64,000 nucleotides of DNA, from the NCBI GenBank assembly GCA_023423275.1, contig JAFAFW010000082.1, positions 9,251 through 73,250 of the forward strand, written 5' to 3'. A program made the position numbers and the translations under genes. Source of the DNA: Pseudomonadota bacterium. GTDB lineage: Bacteria > Pseudomonadota > Alphaproteobacteria > Rhizobiales > Hyphomicrobiaceae. Below the pieces are notes generated by a model. It was not told where the DNA came from and did not search any database. It saw only the letters and a program-made list of their open reading frames with translations. Shown piece by piece: positions 7,262 through 16,313 of this stretch (position 1 is the first letter of the stretch; every line of letters starts with the position of its first letter).

Positions 7262-10200
7262 TTAGGACGTGGTCAAAATTTCCGGTTGCGGAATGCTCGG
7301 CAGCGGCACCATGAACCCACACGCGAAGCCTTCTGGCGGATATTTCAACGTTACTTTGCCCCCCAACTGATCTGCACTCGCTTCGACCAGGCGTGTTCCG
7401 AATCCGCGATGATCGGGCGGGCAAACAGTCGGGCCGCCGCTCTCGGCCCAGGACAACTCCACCAGGGGTGTCCGGCCAGGAGCGGTGTCAATGGACCAGG
7501 CGACGTGAACACATCCGGCTGGCGTCGATAGAGCGCCATACTTGGCAGCATTCGTGGCCAGTTCGTGCAGAGCCAAGCTGAGGGTAACGGCTGCGTGGGG
7601 CTCAAGCAGGATGCTCGGACCGCTGATGTCAAATTGCTTCAGGGCATCAGTCCGGAACGGGGCCAGCGCGGCGTCGACAACGTCGGCGAGTGGCGCACCT
7701 TGCCACGCCGTCCGCGTCAGCAGGTTGTGAGCGCGCGAGAGGGTCATGAGGCGCGCCGCGAAGGCCTGCTTGAATGCACGAGGTTCAGGGGTCTCGCGCA
7801 GCGTCTGGGCGGCGATCGACTGGACGATGGATAGTGTATTCTTAACGCGGTGATTGAGTTCGTTGAGCAGCAGCTTCTGGCGCTGCTCGGCCTGCTTGCG
7901 GGCTGTGATGTCGACGAACACGCCGACGCAGCCGCGCACGGTCCCGGAGCTGTCCGTCAGCGGTACGGCATACTCATAAAGATTGGTGACCCGGCCGTCG
8001 GCAAACTGGATATCCAGTTCTTCTCCCATGACCGAGCGGTTTGACTGCGCCGCTCGCTGCATGGGCAGCTCCCGTCCGCTGAGCTCGACGCCATCCTTCA
8101 AAACACGAAATGGCAGTGTTCCGCGGGCCGGCCCTGTCTTGGAGGCATTGGTTGCGTCCGGAATCCTGAGAATCGCCGCACCTGCGGGATTTGTGGTGAT
8201 CTCCGCGCACTGGGCATCATGCGCAATGAACACGCCGACCGGCAGAGCCCGCAGCAACGCCTCCCGTTCTTCGAGGCGGCTGCGGGAATCCTCCGACAAC
8301 AGACTGATCTGTGCTTCCGCCTCCTTGCGCTGACTGATGTCGACGGTGGCGGCAAGCGTCCCGAGGTCCCTGCCGGAGGCGTCGCGCACGAGACTGATGC
8401 TGTTCTGAACCCAGACCGTCGATCCGTCCGGACGCAGATAGCGATGCTCGGTCATGCAGGACGCGCCGGTTTCCGCGATCCGCTGAAACAGTGCAAGATT
8501 TTCCGCTTGATCGTCGTGATGGGTGATGTCCTGCATACGCAGCGTCAGCAGTTCGTCCCGGCTCCGGCCAACCGTTTCGCAGTAGCGGTCGTTGACGAGC
8601 GTGAAGCGGCCGTCGGGATCCGCCTGTGCCAGTCCAACCGTCGCCGAGTTGAATATGGCTGCAAGCCGTGCCTCGCTGTCGGCCAAAGCCTGAGAACTGC
8701 GGACGGCTGCGTCATTGTCCACGACGATCGAAATGATCGCCGTGATGTCGTCGTTCTCGTCGTGAATGGGGATTGCGCTCACCAACGTATGCCGCTCGGC
8801 TCCCCCGGACGGCCGATGGACGAAGGGCTGATTATGTACGACCTCTCCCCGCAGAGCACGCGCGCGCGGATATTGCGATGGATCGAGCGCGCGTCCGTGC
8901 TGATCCAGGCTGCTCCAACTTTCGGTGTTGAGGCACAGCGGAGGATCGGACTGTGTCAGAAACCTGCGAAATGCGGGGTTGCTGTGGATGACACGACCAT
9001 CCATGCCCAGCAGGGCTGCACCCACAGGCATGTTTTCGACGATCGTGTTGAGGCGATTATGCAGCATCTGCGCCCGCTGGTGCAGATGCGCTTCGCGTCC
9101 GGCAGCCTCCACGCGAAGTTGTGCCAGCTTCAGATTGTGGGCCACGGAAGCCATGAGGCCATTCGCTGACACGGGCTTCACGAGATAATCGTCGGCGCCG
9201 GCTTCCAGCGCGAGGGCTCTGTCTTCATCCCTCGATTGGTCGGAGAGCAAAATCACAGGCAGCGCCCGCGAGTTTTCGTGGGCCTGCACCTCCGCCAGAA
9301 GATCGATCGCGCCCTCATGCGATGCGGAGGCATCCAAGAGCAGCAGATCCGGAAGCCGCTTTTCGATGGCGGCATGCACTTCGGCCGAATCCGAGGCGGT
9401 TATGACATCATAGGAATTGGCGAGCAGGGCCTGGAGAGAAGAACGCGATAGGGCCTCCCGGCTTGCGATGAGTACATGCTGGCGCCTCGCGGGAAGCGGA
9501 GGCGAGAAATCCGCGAGAGCGCCGCTGGCGTGAGCGCCGAAGGGGGCATGTCGACGTTGCCGATGGCGCACCCAACGCCGGCGTTGGTCCAAAGGTGTCC
9601 GCGTCCGCCCCAGTGCCACTGAGATTTGCGCCGCGGCGCGGTCGATGAAGCCGCGGTAGCTCTCGTCGAGCGGACGGCGAGGGCTCAGTCCGACCAGCAT
9701 CACGCCGGCCAACCGGCCTTGCTGCAAACCGACAATGGGCGCGGCGACCGCAATGCGCACGGGTTCCGGCCAAATTCCGCCCGGCAATGGAATTCCGAAG
9801 CGCGTGCCGACGTCGGCGACAATCTCGGCGCGGCCGGTGGCCCACATACGGCGGAGCGGCCAGGCGCTTCCGGGCTGTCTCAGTGAGATGGTCGATGGAC
9901 TGGCCGCGGTGTCGGGCTGTAAGCCGGCTAAACCGGCAAGCCGGGCGGCCTCGTCAGGCCCGTCGAACAGGTAGATCAGACAGAACGGCACGTCACTGCC
10001 GCCGGCGCTGAGAACATCCGCAGCGAGCGCGCAGACATGCTCGCTCGAGGTCGCGGCTGTCGTGAGCCGGTCAAGCTCCCGCAGCAGGCGTCCGCGGCGT
10101 GCGTTGATGACGTTGTCCGTCGTCTCGGTGGCGGTGATGAGAATTCCGCCGATACCATCCGAGGTATTCGGGACTGGATTGAAGGTGAAGTTGAAATAGC

Positions 10201-10645
10201 ATTCTTCCAGCGAGTCGTGCCGCGACTGGCATATGAGCTGGTTGCGCCGGGTGCGTGCTTCTCCGCTCAGGCGCACCTGCTCGCACAATGTCATGACCCA
10301 GTCGCCGGACACCGGACGGATGTCCCGCGCGGAACGGCCGAGTGCTACGGGATGGAGGTGGCCAGCGATCGGGCGCCAAGCGTCGTTGTAGAAAATTGTG
10401 TTGTCACCGCCCCAGAGGAGCGCTGCCGGAAAGCCGGCGCCGATACAAAGCCCGAGGGCCGTACGCAATTCGATCGGCCAGTTTTCCGGCGCGTCGAGGG
10501 TCGTCGATGTCCAATCGAAGCCGCGGATGCGTGTCGCCATATCGCCGCCGCCGATAGGAATATGCGACGCAGCGGTCGCCGGGTTCGTGCTGTCGGCGGC
10601 GTCGGGCGTCTCTGTCGGGACGGAAACAACGGAAAAACGCTTCAT
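7262..10645 (-). CDS. HWE-family hybrid sensor histidine kinase (PAS/GAF/receiver/PAS multi-domain)
   Basis: 1127 residues, no membrane segments, so cytoplasmic. Order: a PAS-like region (about 40-180), GAF-like domain (about 190-350), a receiver domain (about 388-505), three PAS domains (about 530-920) and an HWE kinase core. The phospho-acceptor His is in LNELNHRVKN (about residue 931); the ATP-binding N box is HELATNAAKYGALS, with a G box at HRGFGTRLV. The receiver keeps the acceptor Asp (LLLLDASAS, about 436) and the Lys of YLVKP, but the usual acidic pair is replaced (HVLIASREA), so it may not bind Mg2+. The single-domain receiver encoded just upstream is the likely partner. Confidence 0.9.
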   Translation of the reverse strand: MKRFSVVSVPTETPDAADSTNPATAASHIPIGGGDMATRIRGFDWTSTTLDAPENWPIELRTALGLCIGAGFPAALLWGGDNTIFYNDAWRPIAGHLHPVALGRSARDIRPVSGDWVMTLCEQVRLSGEARTRRNQLICQSRHDSLEECYFNFTFNPVPNTSDGIGGILITATETTDNVINARRGRLLRELDRLTTAATSSEHVCALAADVLSAGGSDVPFCLIYLFDGPDEAARLAGLAGLQPDTAASPSTISLRQPGSAWPLRRMWATGRAEIVADVGTRFGIPLPGGIWPEPVRIAVAAPIVGLQQGRLAGVMLVGLSPRRPLDESYRGFIDRAAAQISVALGRTRTPLDQRRRWVRHRQRRHAPFGAHASGALADFSPPLPARRQHVLIASREALSRSSLQALLANSYDVITASDSAEVHAAIEKRLPDLLLLDASASHEGAIDLLAEVQAHENSRALPVILLSDQSRDEDRALALEAGADDYLVKPVSANGLMASVAHNLKLAQLRVEAAGREAHLHQRAQMLHNRLNTIVENMPVGAALLGMDGRVIHSNPAFRRFLTQSDPPLCLNTESWSSLDQHGRALDPSQYPRARALRGEVVHNQPFVHRPSGGAERHTLVSAIPIHDENDDITAIISIVVDNDAAVRSSQALADSEARLAAIFNSATVGLAQADPDGRFTLVNDRYCETVGRSRDELLTLRMQDITHHDDQAENLALFQRIAETGASCMTEHRYLRPDGSTVWVQNSISLVRDASGRDLGTLAATVDISQRKEAEAQISLLSEDSRSRLEEREALLRALPVGVFIAHDAQCAEITTNPAGAAILRIPDATNASKTGPARGTLPFRVLKDGVELSGRELPMQRAAQSNRSVMGEELDIQFADGRVTNLYEYAVPLTDSSGTVRGCVGVFVDITARKQAEQRQKLLLNELNHRVKNTLSIVQSIAAQTLRETPEPRAFKQAFAARLMTLSRAHNLLTRTAWQGAPLADVVDAALAPFRTDALKQFDISGPSILLEPHAAVTLSLALHELATNAAKYGALSTPAGCVHVAWSIDTAPGRTPLVELSWAESGGPTVCPPDHRGFGTRLVEASADQLGGKVTLKYPPEGFACGFMVPLPSIPQPEILTTS

Positions 10646-10757
10646 GGTTGTCGCACCATGCGATTGCCCGACTCCGGGCCCACATCGTTACTGATTACAC
10701 GCATTTCCGGTTAGTTGTCGCGGGCCTTCGTGAATTATGGTTCAACCAAACCGCGAA

Positions 10758-11132
10758 TTAGACGCTTGGTTCATTCGCCAGAGAGCGCATGAGCGCCGCA
10801 CGCAAGATCTCGCTGTCATAAGGCTTTTCGACAAGTGGAGCTGACCTGTGGTCTTCCTTGAGGCCCGCGCCGCCGTATCCCGTCGCGAAAATAAAAGGGA
10901 TCCCGCGGCTGAACAGAATATCCGCAACCGGATCGACACGTTCGCCGCTGAGGTTGATATCGAGAATGGCGATATCGCAATCCAGTGTCCGCGCCAGCTC
11001 GGCGGCCTCTGGCAGCCGCGCCGCTTTGCCTGCGATCCGACAGCCGAATTCCGAAAGCAGATCCTGTAATTCGAGCACCAGCATCGCCTCGTCCTCAACG
11101 ACCAGGACGCGGATATCTGCGAGTGAACTCAT
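10758..11132 (-). CDS. Single-domain response regulator (receiver only)
   Basis: 124 residues. A complete CheY-like receiver: acidic pair E13-D14 in VLVVEDEAM, acceptor D58 in AILDINL, T84 in FATGYGG and K103 in VEKPYD. No output domain follows, so it should signal by protein contact, as the FixJ/CheY-type partners of HWE kinases do. It is 112 bases upstream of the HWE kinase on the same strand and is likely co-transcribed, with the regulator first. The ribosome site before ATG 11132 is weak. Confidence 0.92.
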   Translation of the reverse strand: MSSLADIRVLVVEDEAMLVLELQDLLSEFGCRIAGKAARLPEAAELARTLDCDIAILDINLSGERVDPVADILFSRGIPFIFATGYGGAGLKEDHRSAPLVEKPYDSEILRAALMRSLANEPSV

Positions 11133-11507
11133 TACGCGATCCCATCTTTAAGAGCTGGCTCTGGTATGTCAGTCTCCAAGCGGGAGCGCGTCGCCGTCAA
11201 CGTTAATTTCGAGTTTTCGGACGCCAGCTGCACAGAAATACGGCACGATCCTCCGCTCCTTCAGAAGACGCTTCAGGATCTTTCGAATTCCCGTGCGCTG
11301 CGCTTAAGCTCTTATGTAATCGTGCGATATGTCGAATTGCCATGAACAGTGGCCAACTGACAGGCCGGCTTGCCAAATTATCAGGCGAGCGTTGCGTGCA
11401 GCTTTGTCTTCCGAAGATTGCTCAAATTGTGCAATATCCAACAGGTCGTTGTCCGCGAGCCTTACGGCGGCGGGTAACGGTGCGCCATTTTAAAGGGGAG
11501 AGTCGCG
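11133..11507. other. Divergent promoter region between the regulator/kinase pair and the ABC-dgdA operon
   Basis: 375 bases without a supported gene. It must hold the start signals of two opposite operons. One operator-like palindrome (11418-11434) is entered separately; no confident promoter boxes were found. Confidence 0.5.
11418..11434. promoter_or_regulatory. Operator-like palindrome upstream of the ABC transporter-dgdA operon
   Basis: TTGCTCAA-A-TTGTGCAA is a 17-base near-perfect palindrome (7 of 8 positions symmetric), centred about 80 bases before the binding-protein ATG. Symmetry and position fit a repressor or activator site; the protein that reads it is unknown. Confidence 0.4.
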
Positions 11508-12329
11508 ATGAAGCGCATGATTACGACTTTGGGCGTAGTTCTGGTGGGGGCCTTGGCGATGATAGGCCCGGCCAGCGCAGATCAGCTGGACGACATCAAG
11601 AAGAAGGGCACGCTCGTCGTCGGAGTGAAGACGGATTATCCGCCGTGGGGAACACGCGACTCCTCGGGCGCCATCGTGGGCATGGAGCCCGAGATGGCCG
11701 CGGACGTTGCCAAGCGGCTGGGCGTCAAGCTGGAGCTTGTTCCGGTCGTGTCGTCGAACCGCATGCAGTTCCTGCAGCAGGGTAAGATCGACCTGATGAT
11801 CGCCACGATGAGCGACACGCCGGAACGGCGCAAGGCGGTCGGGATCGTCGAGCCGGTTTACTATGCCTCGGGCGTGGCCATCATGGCCAACAAGGCCGCC
11901 AACATCAAATCGGCCGCAGATCTGAAGGGCAAGCCCGTGTGTGCGCTGCAGGGCGCCTTCTACAACAATGATCTGCAGTCGAAGTATACCCAGCAGGATC
12001 TGGTTGCCTTCAAGGGCATCCCCGAAGCGGAGCAGGCTCTTCTCGATGGCCGGTGCGTTGGCTTCGTCTATGACGACGTCGTTCTCGTCTGGAAGAAGGC
12101 TCAGGAAAAGAAGTGGGACAACTTCGACGTCGTTGCCCTGACCGAGTGGAAGCCGGTGCCGTGGGGCCTGGCCGTGAAGCTCGAGGACGTTGACGGTCCG
12201 TGGGGCAAGTTCATGTCGGAAACGGTGACCGACTGGCTGAAGTCCGGCAAGCTGCTCGAAGTCGAGAAGAAGTGGGTCGGCAGCAATACGGCATGGCTGA
12301 AGGAAGCCTCTGAAAAAGCCAAGAAATAG
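11508..12329 (+). CDS. Periplasmic amino-acid-binding protein of ABC transporter (SBP family 3)
   Basis: 273 residues with an N-terminal signal peptide (MKRMITTLGVVLVGALAMIGPASA, cleavage near 24). The mature start, DQLDDIKKKGTLVVGVKTDYPPWG, and the later GMEPEMAADVAKRLGVKLELVPV are the standard opening of polar amino-acid binding proteins. RMQFLQQGKIDLMIATMSDTPERRK is the family's ligand-site segment. It delivers substrate to the two permeases that follow. The start is supported by AAGGGGAG just upstream. A strong hairpin after the stop probably keeps its mRNA more abundant than that of the permeases. Given dgdA in the same operon, the ligand may be an alpha,alpha-dialkyl amino acid; this is inference. 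Confidence 0.93.
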   Translation: MKRMITTLGVVLVGALAMIGPASADQLDDIKKKGTLVVGVKTDYPPWGTRDSSGAIVGMEPEMAADVAKRLGVKLELVPVVSSNRMQFLQQGKIDLMIATMSDTPERRKAVGIVEPVYYASGVAIMANKAANIKSAADLKGKPVCALQGAFYNNDLQSKYTQQDLVAFKGIPEAEQALLDGRCVGFVYDDVVLVWKKAQEKKWDNFDVVALTEWKPVPWGLAVKLEDVDGPWGKFMSETVTDWLKSGKLLEVEKKWVGSNTAWLKEASEKAKK

Positions 12330-12351
12330 CTTTGCTTCCGAGCTTCCGTCT

Positions 12352-12389
12352 GGATCGCGGCTGGGCGATGGTTGTCCCCGCCGCGATCC
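12352..12389 (+). terminator. Hairpin between binding-protein gene and permease genes
   Basis: A perfect 10-bp inverted repeat, GGATCGCGGC (12352-12361) and GCCGCGATCC (12380-12389), with an 18-base loop, lies in the 166-base gap after the binding-protein stop. No T-run follows, so it is more likely a 3'-end stabiliser or partial terminator that sets a high binding-protein to permease ratio. Confidence 0.6.
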
Positions 12390-12495
12390 GCACAAACATC
12401 CGTGCAGCCTGTATGACGGCGCCGGTTTCGGCACGCGCCGCATACGGTTGTCAAATCCCGCGTAGCCCGCAGCCGGGCCGGCTCACGGTGGCCTA

Positions 12496-13242
12496 ATGGA
12501 CAGCCTTTGGGATGCCTTGCGTTCGCTGCACGACGCGTATGGCTTCAATCTCGTTCACTTCTACGAGCAATTCGAGCGCGCCCGCCTGTTACGCGGGATG
12601 TGGACGACAATAAAGCTCGCCACGATCTGCATCGTCCTCAGCGTGATCATCGGCATTATCGGCGCCTGGCTGCAGGGGAGCCGGCATCGCGTGCTGAAGG
12701 CGATCGTACAAGGCTACATCCAATTTTTCCGCAACACGCCGCCGCTCGTGCAGATGTACTTCTTCTATTTTGCACTCGGCCCCATGATGCCGCGCATCGT
12801 CAATCAGTACGGTATCTCTCAACCCATGCTCGGAAGCTTCGAGTGGGCTGTCATTTCGCTGTCGTTCTTCGCCGGAGCGTTCAACGTCGAGATTTTTCGT
12901 TCGGGTATCGAGGCCGTACAGAAATCGACCGTCGAGGCGGCTGACTCTCTCGGCTTCAACCGGCTGCAGATTTACCGCTACGTGGTGCTGCCGCTCGCCG
13001 TGCGGGTCTGCCTGCCGGCGCTCAACAACAACCTGGTCAATCTCGCCAAGACCACGACGCAGGCCTACGCGATCGCTGTTCCCGAGACGCTGTTTGTGGC
13101 CAGTCAAATTTGGTCGGATCACATCAATGTCTTCGAAATGATGGTGACGCTGCTGACGTTCTACCTGCTGCTCGTCGGTGTCATCGTGTGGCTGATGTCG
13201 CGACTTGAGCGATCGCTGGCAGTACCGGGGTTTGGGCGATGA
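12496..13242 (+). CDS. Amino acid ABC transporter permease (HisM/GlnP type), first subunit
   Basis: 248 residues with about five hydrophobic segments. The cytoplasmic coupling loop that contacts the ATPase is visible as EAADSLGFNRLQIYRYVVLP (about 157-176), the EAA motif of importer permeases. The QFFRNTPPLVQMYFFYF segment is characteristic of the His/Glu/Gln permease subfamily. The ATG at 12496 has only a weak GGTGG upstream. Its stop overlaps the next start by four bases (ATGA), indicating translational coupling with the second permease. Confidence 0.93.
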   Translation: MDSLWDALRSLHDAYGFNLVHFYEQFERARLLRGMWTTIKLATICIVLSVIIGIIGAWLQGSRHRVLKAIVQGYIQFFRNTPPLVQMYFFYFALGPMMPRIVNQYGISQPMLGSFEWAVISLSFFAGAFNVEIFRSGIEAVQKSTVEAADSLGFNRLQIYRYVVLPLAVRVCLPALNNNLVNLAKTTTQAYAIAVPETLFVASQIWSDHINVFEMMVTLLTFYLLLVGVIVWLMSRLERSLAVPGFGR

Positions 13243-14108
13243 CTGCGGCGGTGACACAGTCCTCGGGTGCAGCGGCCGGTCAGGGCGAGACGGGGTTCAC
13301 TGCGCGCGCCTTCACGCCACGGGCCTTGATCGTGGTTCTGATCGCTTTTGTTCTGACAATTCTGGCGACCGAAGCCTACGCCCAGCTCCGCTCGGATGGA
13401 CCGCGGGCAGGGATCGTGGAGACACTGATCAAGTGGACGCCGCTGATCCTGTTTGGTCCGCCCAGGGAATTCGGCGGCTTTGTTCTCAACATCGTCGTCA
13501 GCTTTCTTGCCATGGCGATCGGCACGGCGGCCGGAGTGGCGCTGGGCCTGGGACAGATCTCGCTGATGCCGACGGTCCGCAGAATTTCCTGGGCCATTAC
13601 GCAATTCTTCCGCAATTCGCCGTGGCTGGTGCTGCTGTTCTTCGTGATGTTGCTCACGCCGTTCCAGTTTCATGTGCTGGGCATGACCATTCCGTTCCCG
13701 GCATGGTTCAAGGCGACCGTCGGCTTGTCGCTGCCGGTCATGGCCAATATCGCCGAGATCGTTCGCGGGGCGGTCAACTCGATCCCCAGCAGCCAATGGG
13801 AGTCGGCCGAAAGTCTGGCCTTCTCGCGTATGCAGACGCTATGGCGCATCATCCTCCCGCAATGCGTGAAACGCATGATACCGCCGTGGATGAACTGGTA
13901 TGCCATCCTCACCATGTCAACGCCGTTGATTTCGATCGTCGGCGTCAACGATGCCATGACGTTGACGCAGGATGCGCTCGCTGCTGAGCAGAGGACCGAG
14001 CTGCTGATGCCCATGTATGGCCTTCTGCTCGTGTTCTTCTTTATCTATTGCTATCCCATCGCGCGCTGGACGATCTACCTTGAGCGCAAATACGCCGTGA
14101 AAATCTGA
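13239..14108 (+). CDS. Amino acid ABC transporter permease, second subunit
   Basis: 289 residues. After a hydrophilic N-terminus (about 30 residues) come several membrane segments. The subfamily hallmark QFFRNSPWLVLLFFVMLL and the EAA loop (ESAESLAFSRMQTLWRIILP, about 188-207) are present. It starts inside the preceding gene's stop codon region (ATGA overlap) and pairs with the 12496-13242 permease as the heterodimeric channel. The long periplasmic stretch between the first two membrane helices is common in this subgroup. Confidence 0.93.
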   Translation: MTAAVTQSSGAAAGQGETGFTARAFTPRALIVVLIAFVLTILATEAYAQLRSDGPRAGIVETLIKWTPLILFGPPREFGGFVLNIVVSFLAMAIGTAAGVALGLGQISLMPTVRRISWAITQFFRNSPWLVLLFFVMLLTPFQFHVLGMTIPFPAWFKATVGLSLPVMANIAEIVRGAVNSIPSSQWESAESLAFSRMQTLWRIILPQCVKRMIPPWMNWYAILTMSTPLISIVGVNDAMTLTQDALAAEQRTELLMPMYGLLLVFFFIYCYPIARWTIYLERKYAVKI

Positions 14109-14120
14109 GGAGCCTGCCGC

Positions 14121-14903
14121 ATGCCGGCCGCGAGATCCGCCGCTACGCCAAATCCCAATGGCTGGACGCCGGACCAGCCGATCGTCGCCATCAGCGATGT
14201 GCACAAGTCGTTCGCCCACATCGAAGTCCTGAAGGGCGTGTCACTGAACGTGCGCAAGGGCGAAGTCGTATGCATCATTGGCCCATCCGGTTCCGGTAAA
14301 TCGACCCTCCTGCGCTGCATCAATGCCCTGGTGCCGATCGACAAGGGCTCGATCAAGGTGGAGGGCCAGGAAGTGCACGACCCGGAACTCGACAAGCTGG
14401 CGTTGCGCAAGAAGGTCGGGATGGTGTTCCAGTCCTACAATTTGTTTCCGCATAAGACGGCGCTCGAGAATGTCATGATGGCGCCGATGCTGGTGCTGAA
14501 ACGGGAGAAGAGTGAAGTGGAGGCGCAAGCGCGCCGCCTCATCAAGAAGGTTCGTCTGGAAGGGAAGGAGGACGCCTACCCCGGCGAGCTTTCCGGCGGA
14601 CAGCAGCAGCGAGTCGCGATTGCGCGCTCCCTGGCCATGAACCCGGATGTCATGCTGTTCGATGAGGTCACTGCTGCGCTCGATCCGGAAACGGTCAAGG
14701 AGGTTCTCGTCACGATCCGTGAGCTCGCGGAAGAAGGGATGACCTGCATTCTGGTGACGCACGAAATGGGCTTTGCCCGCGAGGTCGGAGACCACATCTA
14801 CTTCACCGATCGCGGCGTTATCGTCGAGCATGGCCCACCGGCGACCTTCTTCAAGGACGCCAAGGATCCGCGGACGCGTGAGTTCCTCAGTCAGATCCTG
14901 TGA
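14121..14903 (+). CDS. Amino acid ABC transporter ATP-binding protein
   Basis: 260 residues. Walker A is GPSGSGKST (about 54-62), the Q-loop MVFQSYNLFPHKT, the signature ELSGGQQQRVAIARSLA, Walker B VMLFDEVTAALDP, and the switch His in LVTHEMGFA. These are the complete motifs of a GlnQ/HisP-type ATPase. The N-terminal 20 residues (ARSAATPNPNGWTPDQ) precede the domain. It is 12 bases after the second permease, with GGAG just upstream, so all four transporter genes form one operon, followed by dgdA. Confidence 0.95.
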   Translation: MPAARSAATPNPNGWTPDQPIVAISDVHKSFAHIEVLKGVSLNVRKGEVVCIIGPSGSGKSTLLRCINALVPIDKGSIKVEGQEVHDPELDKLALRKKVGMVFQSYNLFPHKTALENVMMAPMLVLKREKSEVEAQARRLIKKVRLEGKEDAYPGELSGGQQQRVAIARSLAMNPDVMLFDEVTAALDPETVKEVLVTIRELAEEGMTCILVTHEMGFAREVGDHIYFTDRGVIVEHGPPATFFKDAKDPRTREFLSQIL

Positions 14904-15004
14904 TGTGAGCCGGGAATGATTGTCACCCCAGTTTATTTTTTGAGACCCTGAGACATTGCAGTCATATGCCTCGCCGGTGCGTGGGGCCAGCCGGGACGAT
15001 CGAC

Positions 15005-16312
15005 ATGCAGAAGAGCAGGACACCGGAGGATCAGGCGTTGTGGGAGCGGGCCGACAGGCATCTCGTGCGCTACGGGCATTTCTTCCAGCCGGCGATTATT
15101 GCATCCGCGCACGGCGCCTACATGACGACGACCGACGGACGCCGCCTGTTGGATTTCGCTTCCGGGCAGATGAGTGCGATCCTTGGCCATAGCCACCCGG
15201 AGATCGTCGAAGTCATCGGCGCGCAGGCCGGTGAGCTGATCCATCTCTACAGTCAGCTTCTGTCGCGGCCCGTGATCGATCTGGCAGAGGCGCTGGCAAA
15301 GATTGCGCCGGGCAAGCTGGAGCGCGTGCTATTGCTCTCTACGGGCGGCGAATCGAACGAGGCCGCCCTGCGGATGGCGAAGACGGCGACCGGGCGTTAC
15401 GAGATCCTGGCGCTGTCGCGATCCTGGCATGGCGTGACGCAAGGGGCTGCGTCCGCCACATATAACAGCAGCCGTGCCGGGCATGGACCTGCCGCGCCCG
15501 GTTCGTTCGTGCTGCCTGCGCCGACGCCTTATCGTCCAGCCTTCACCAAGGGCGAGACCTACGACTGGGAAGCCGAGCTGGATTACGGCTTTGAACTGTA
15601 TGATCGTCAGTCGACCGGCAATCCGGCGGCATTGATCGTCGAGTCGATCCTGTCGTCCGGTGGCGTGATCGTGCCACCGAAAGGATACCTCAAGGAGCTG
15701 ATCGAGCGAGCGCGAAAGCGCGGGATGCTGGTGGTCATCGATGAGGCGCAGACAGGCCTCGGCCGTACCGGCAAGATGTTCGATTTCGAGTACGAGGGCG
15801 TCGTTCCCGATTTCGTGACGCTATCGAAGACGCTTGGCGCCGGACTGCCTCTCTCGGCCGTCATCACGACGCCCGAGATCGAAGACAAGTGCTTTGAAAA
15901 CAAGTTCCATTTCTACACCACGCATGCGTCGGATCCGCTGCCGGCGGCGGTTGGCCTGAAAGTCGTCGAGATCATTCTGCGCGATCGTCTGGCCGATCGC
16001 GCGTTGCGCGCCGGCGAACGTCTGAAGCAGGGCTTCGATGCTCTGATGCAGCGCTTCGAGGTGATCGGCGACGTGCGCGGCCGCGGGCTGATGATGGGCA
16101 TCGAGATCATCAAGGACCGGCATTCCAAAACACCGAACCCGGAGTTGGCGCAGCGTATCATGAACCGCTGTCTCGACCTCGGGCTGTCGACGAGCATTAT
16201 CCGGGGAGCCTGGGGTGTGTTCCGCATCGCGCCGCCGATCACGATTTCCGATGCGGAGATCGACCTTGGACTGACGATCTTCGAACAAGCGGTGCAGGAG
16301 AGCGTGGGCTGA
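15005..16312 (+). CDS. dgdA: 2,2-dialkylglycine decarboxylase (pyruvate), PLP-dependent
   Basis: 435 residues of class-III aminotransferase fold. The enzyme decarboxylates alpha,alpha-dialkyl amino acids (such as 2-aminoisobutyrate) to ketones, then transfers the amino group to pyruvate. Alignment from memory to the Burkholderia cepacia enzyme shows the same residues three positions later: Q55 in SGQMSA (its Q52, important for decarboxylation), W141 in SWHG, S218 in ILSSGG and PLP-lysine K275 in SKTLGAGLP; the substrate-carboxylate arginine is R407 in GVFRIAPP. ATG 15005 gives an N-terminus of matching length; an in-frame ATG at 14966 would add 13 residues. It follows the ABC genes after about 100 bases and is probably in the same operon. 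Confidence 0.88.
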   Translation: MQKSRTPEDQALWERADRHLVRYGHFFQPAIIASAHGAYMTTTDGRRLLDFASGQMSAILGHSHPEIVEVIGAQAGELIHLYSQLLSRPVIDLAEALAKIAPGKLERVLLLSTGGESNEAALRMAKTATGRYEILALSRSWHGVTQGAASATYNSSRAGHGPAAPGSFVLPAPTPYRPAFTKGETYDWEAELDYGFELYDRQSTGNPAALIVESILSSGGVIVPPKGYLKELIERARKRGMLVVIDEAQTGLGRTGKMFDFEYEGVVPDFVTLSKTLGAGLPLSAVITTPEIEDKCFENKFHFYTTHASDPLPAAVGLKVVEIILRDRLADRALRAGERLKQGFDALMQRFEVIGDVRGRGLMMGIEIIKDRHSKTPNPELAQRIMNRCLDLGLSTSIIRGAWGVFRIAPPITISDAEIDLGLTIFEQAVQESVG

Positions 16313-16313
16313 G

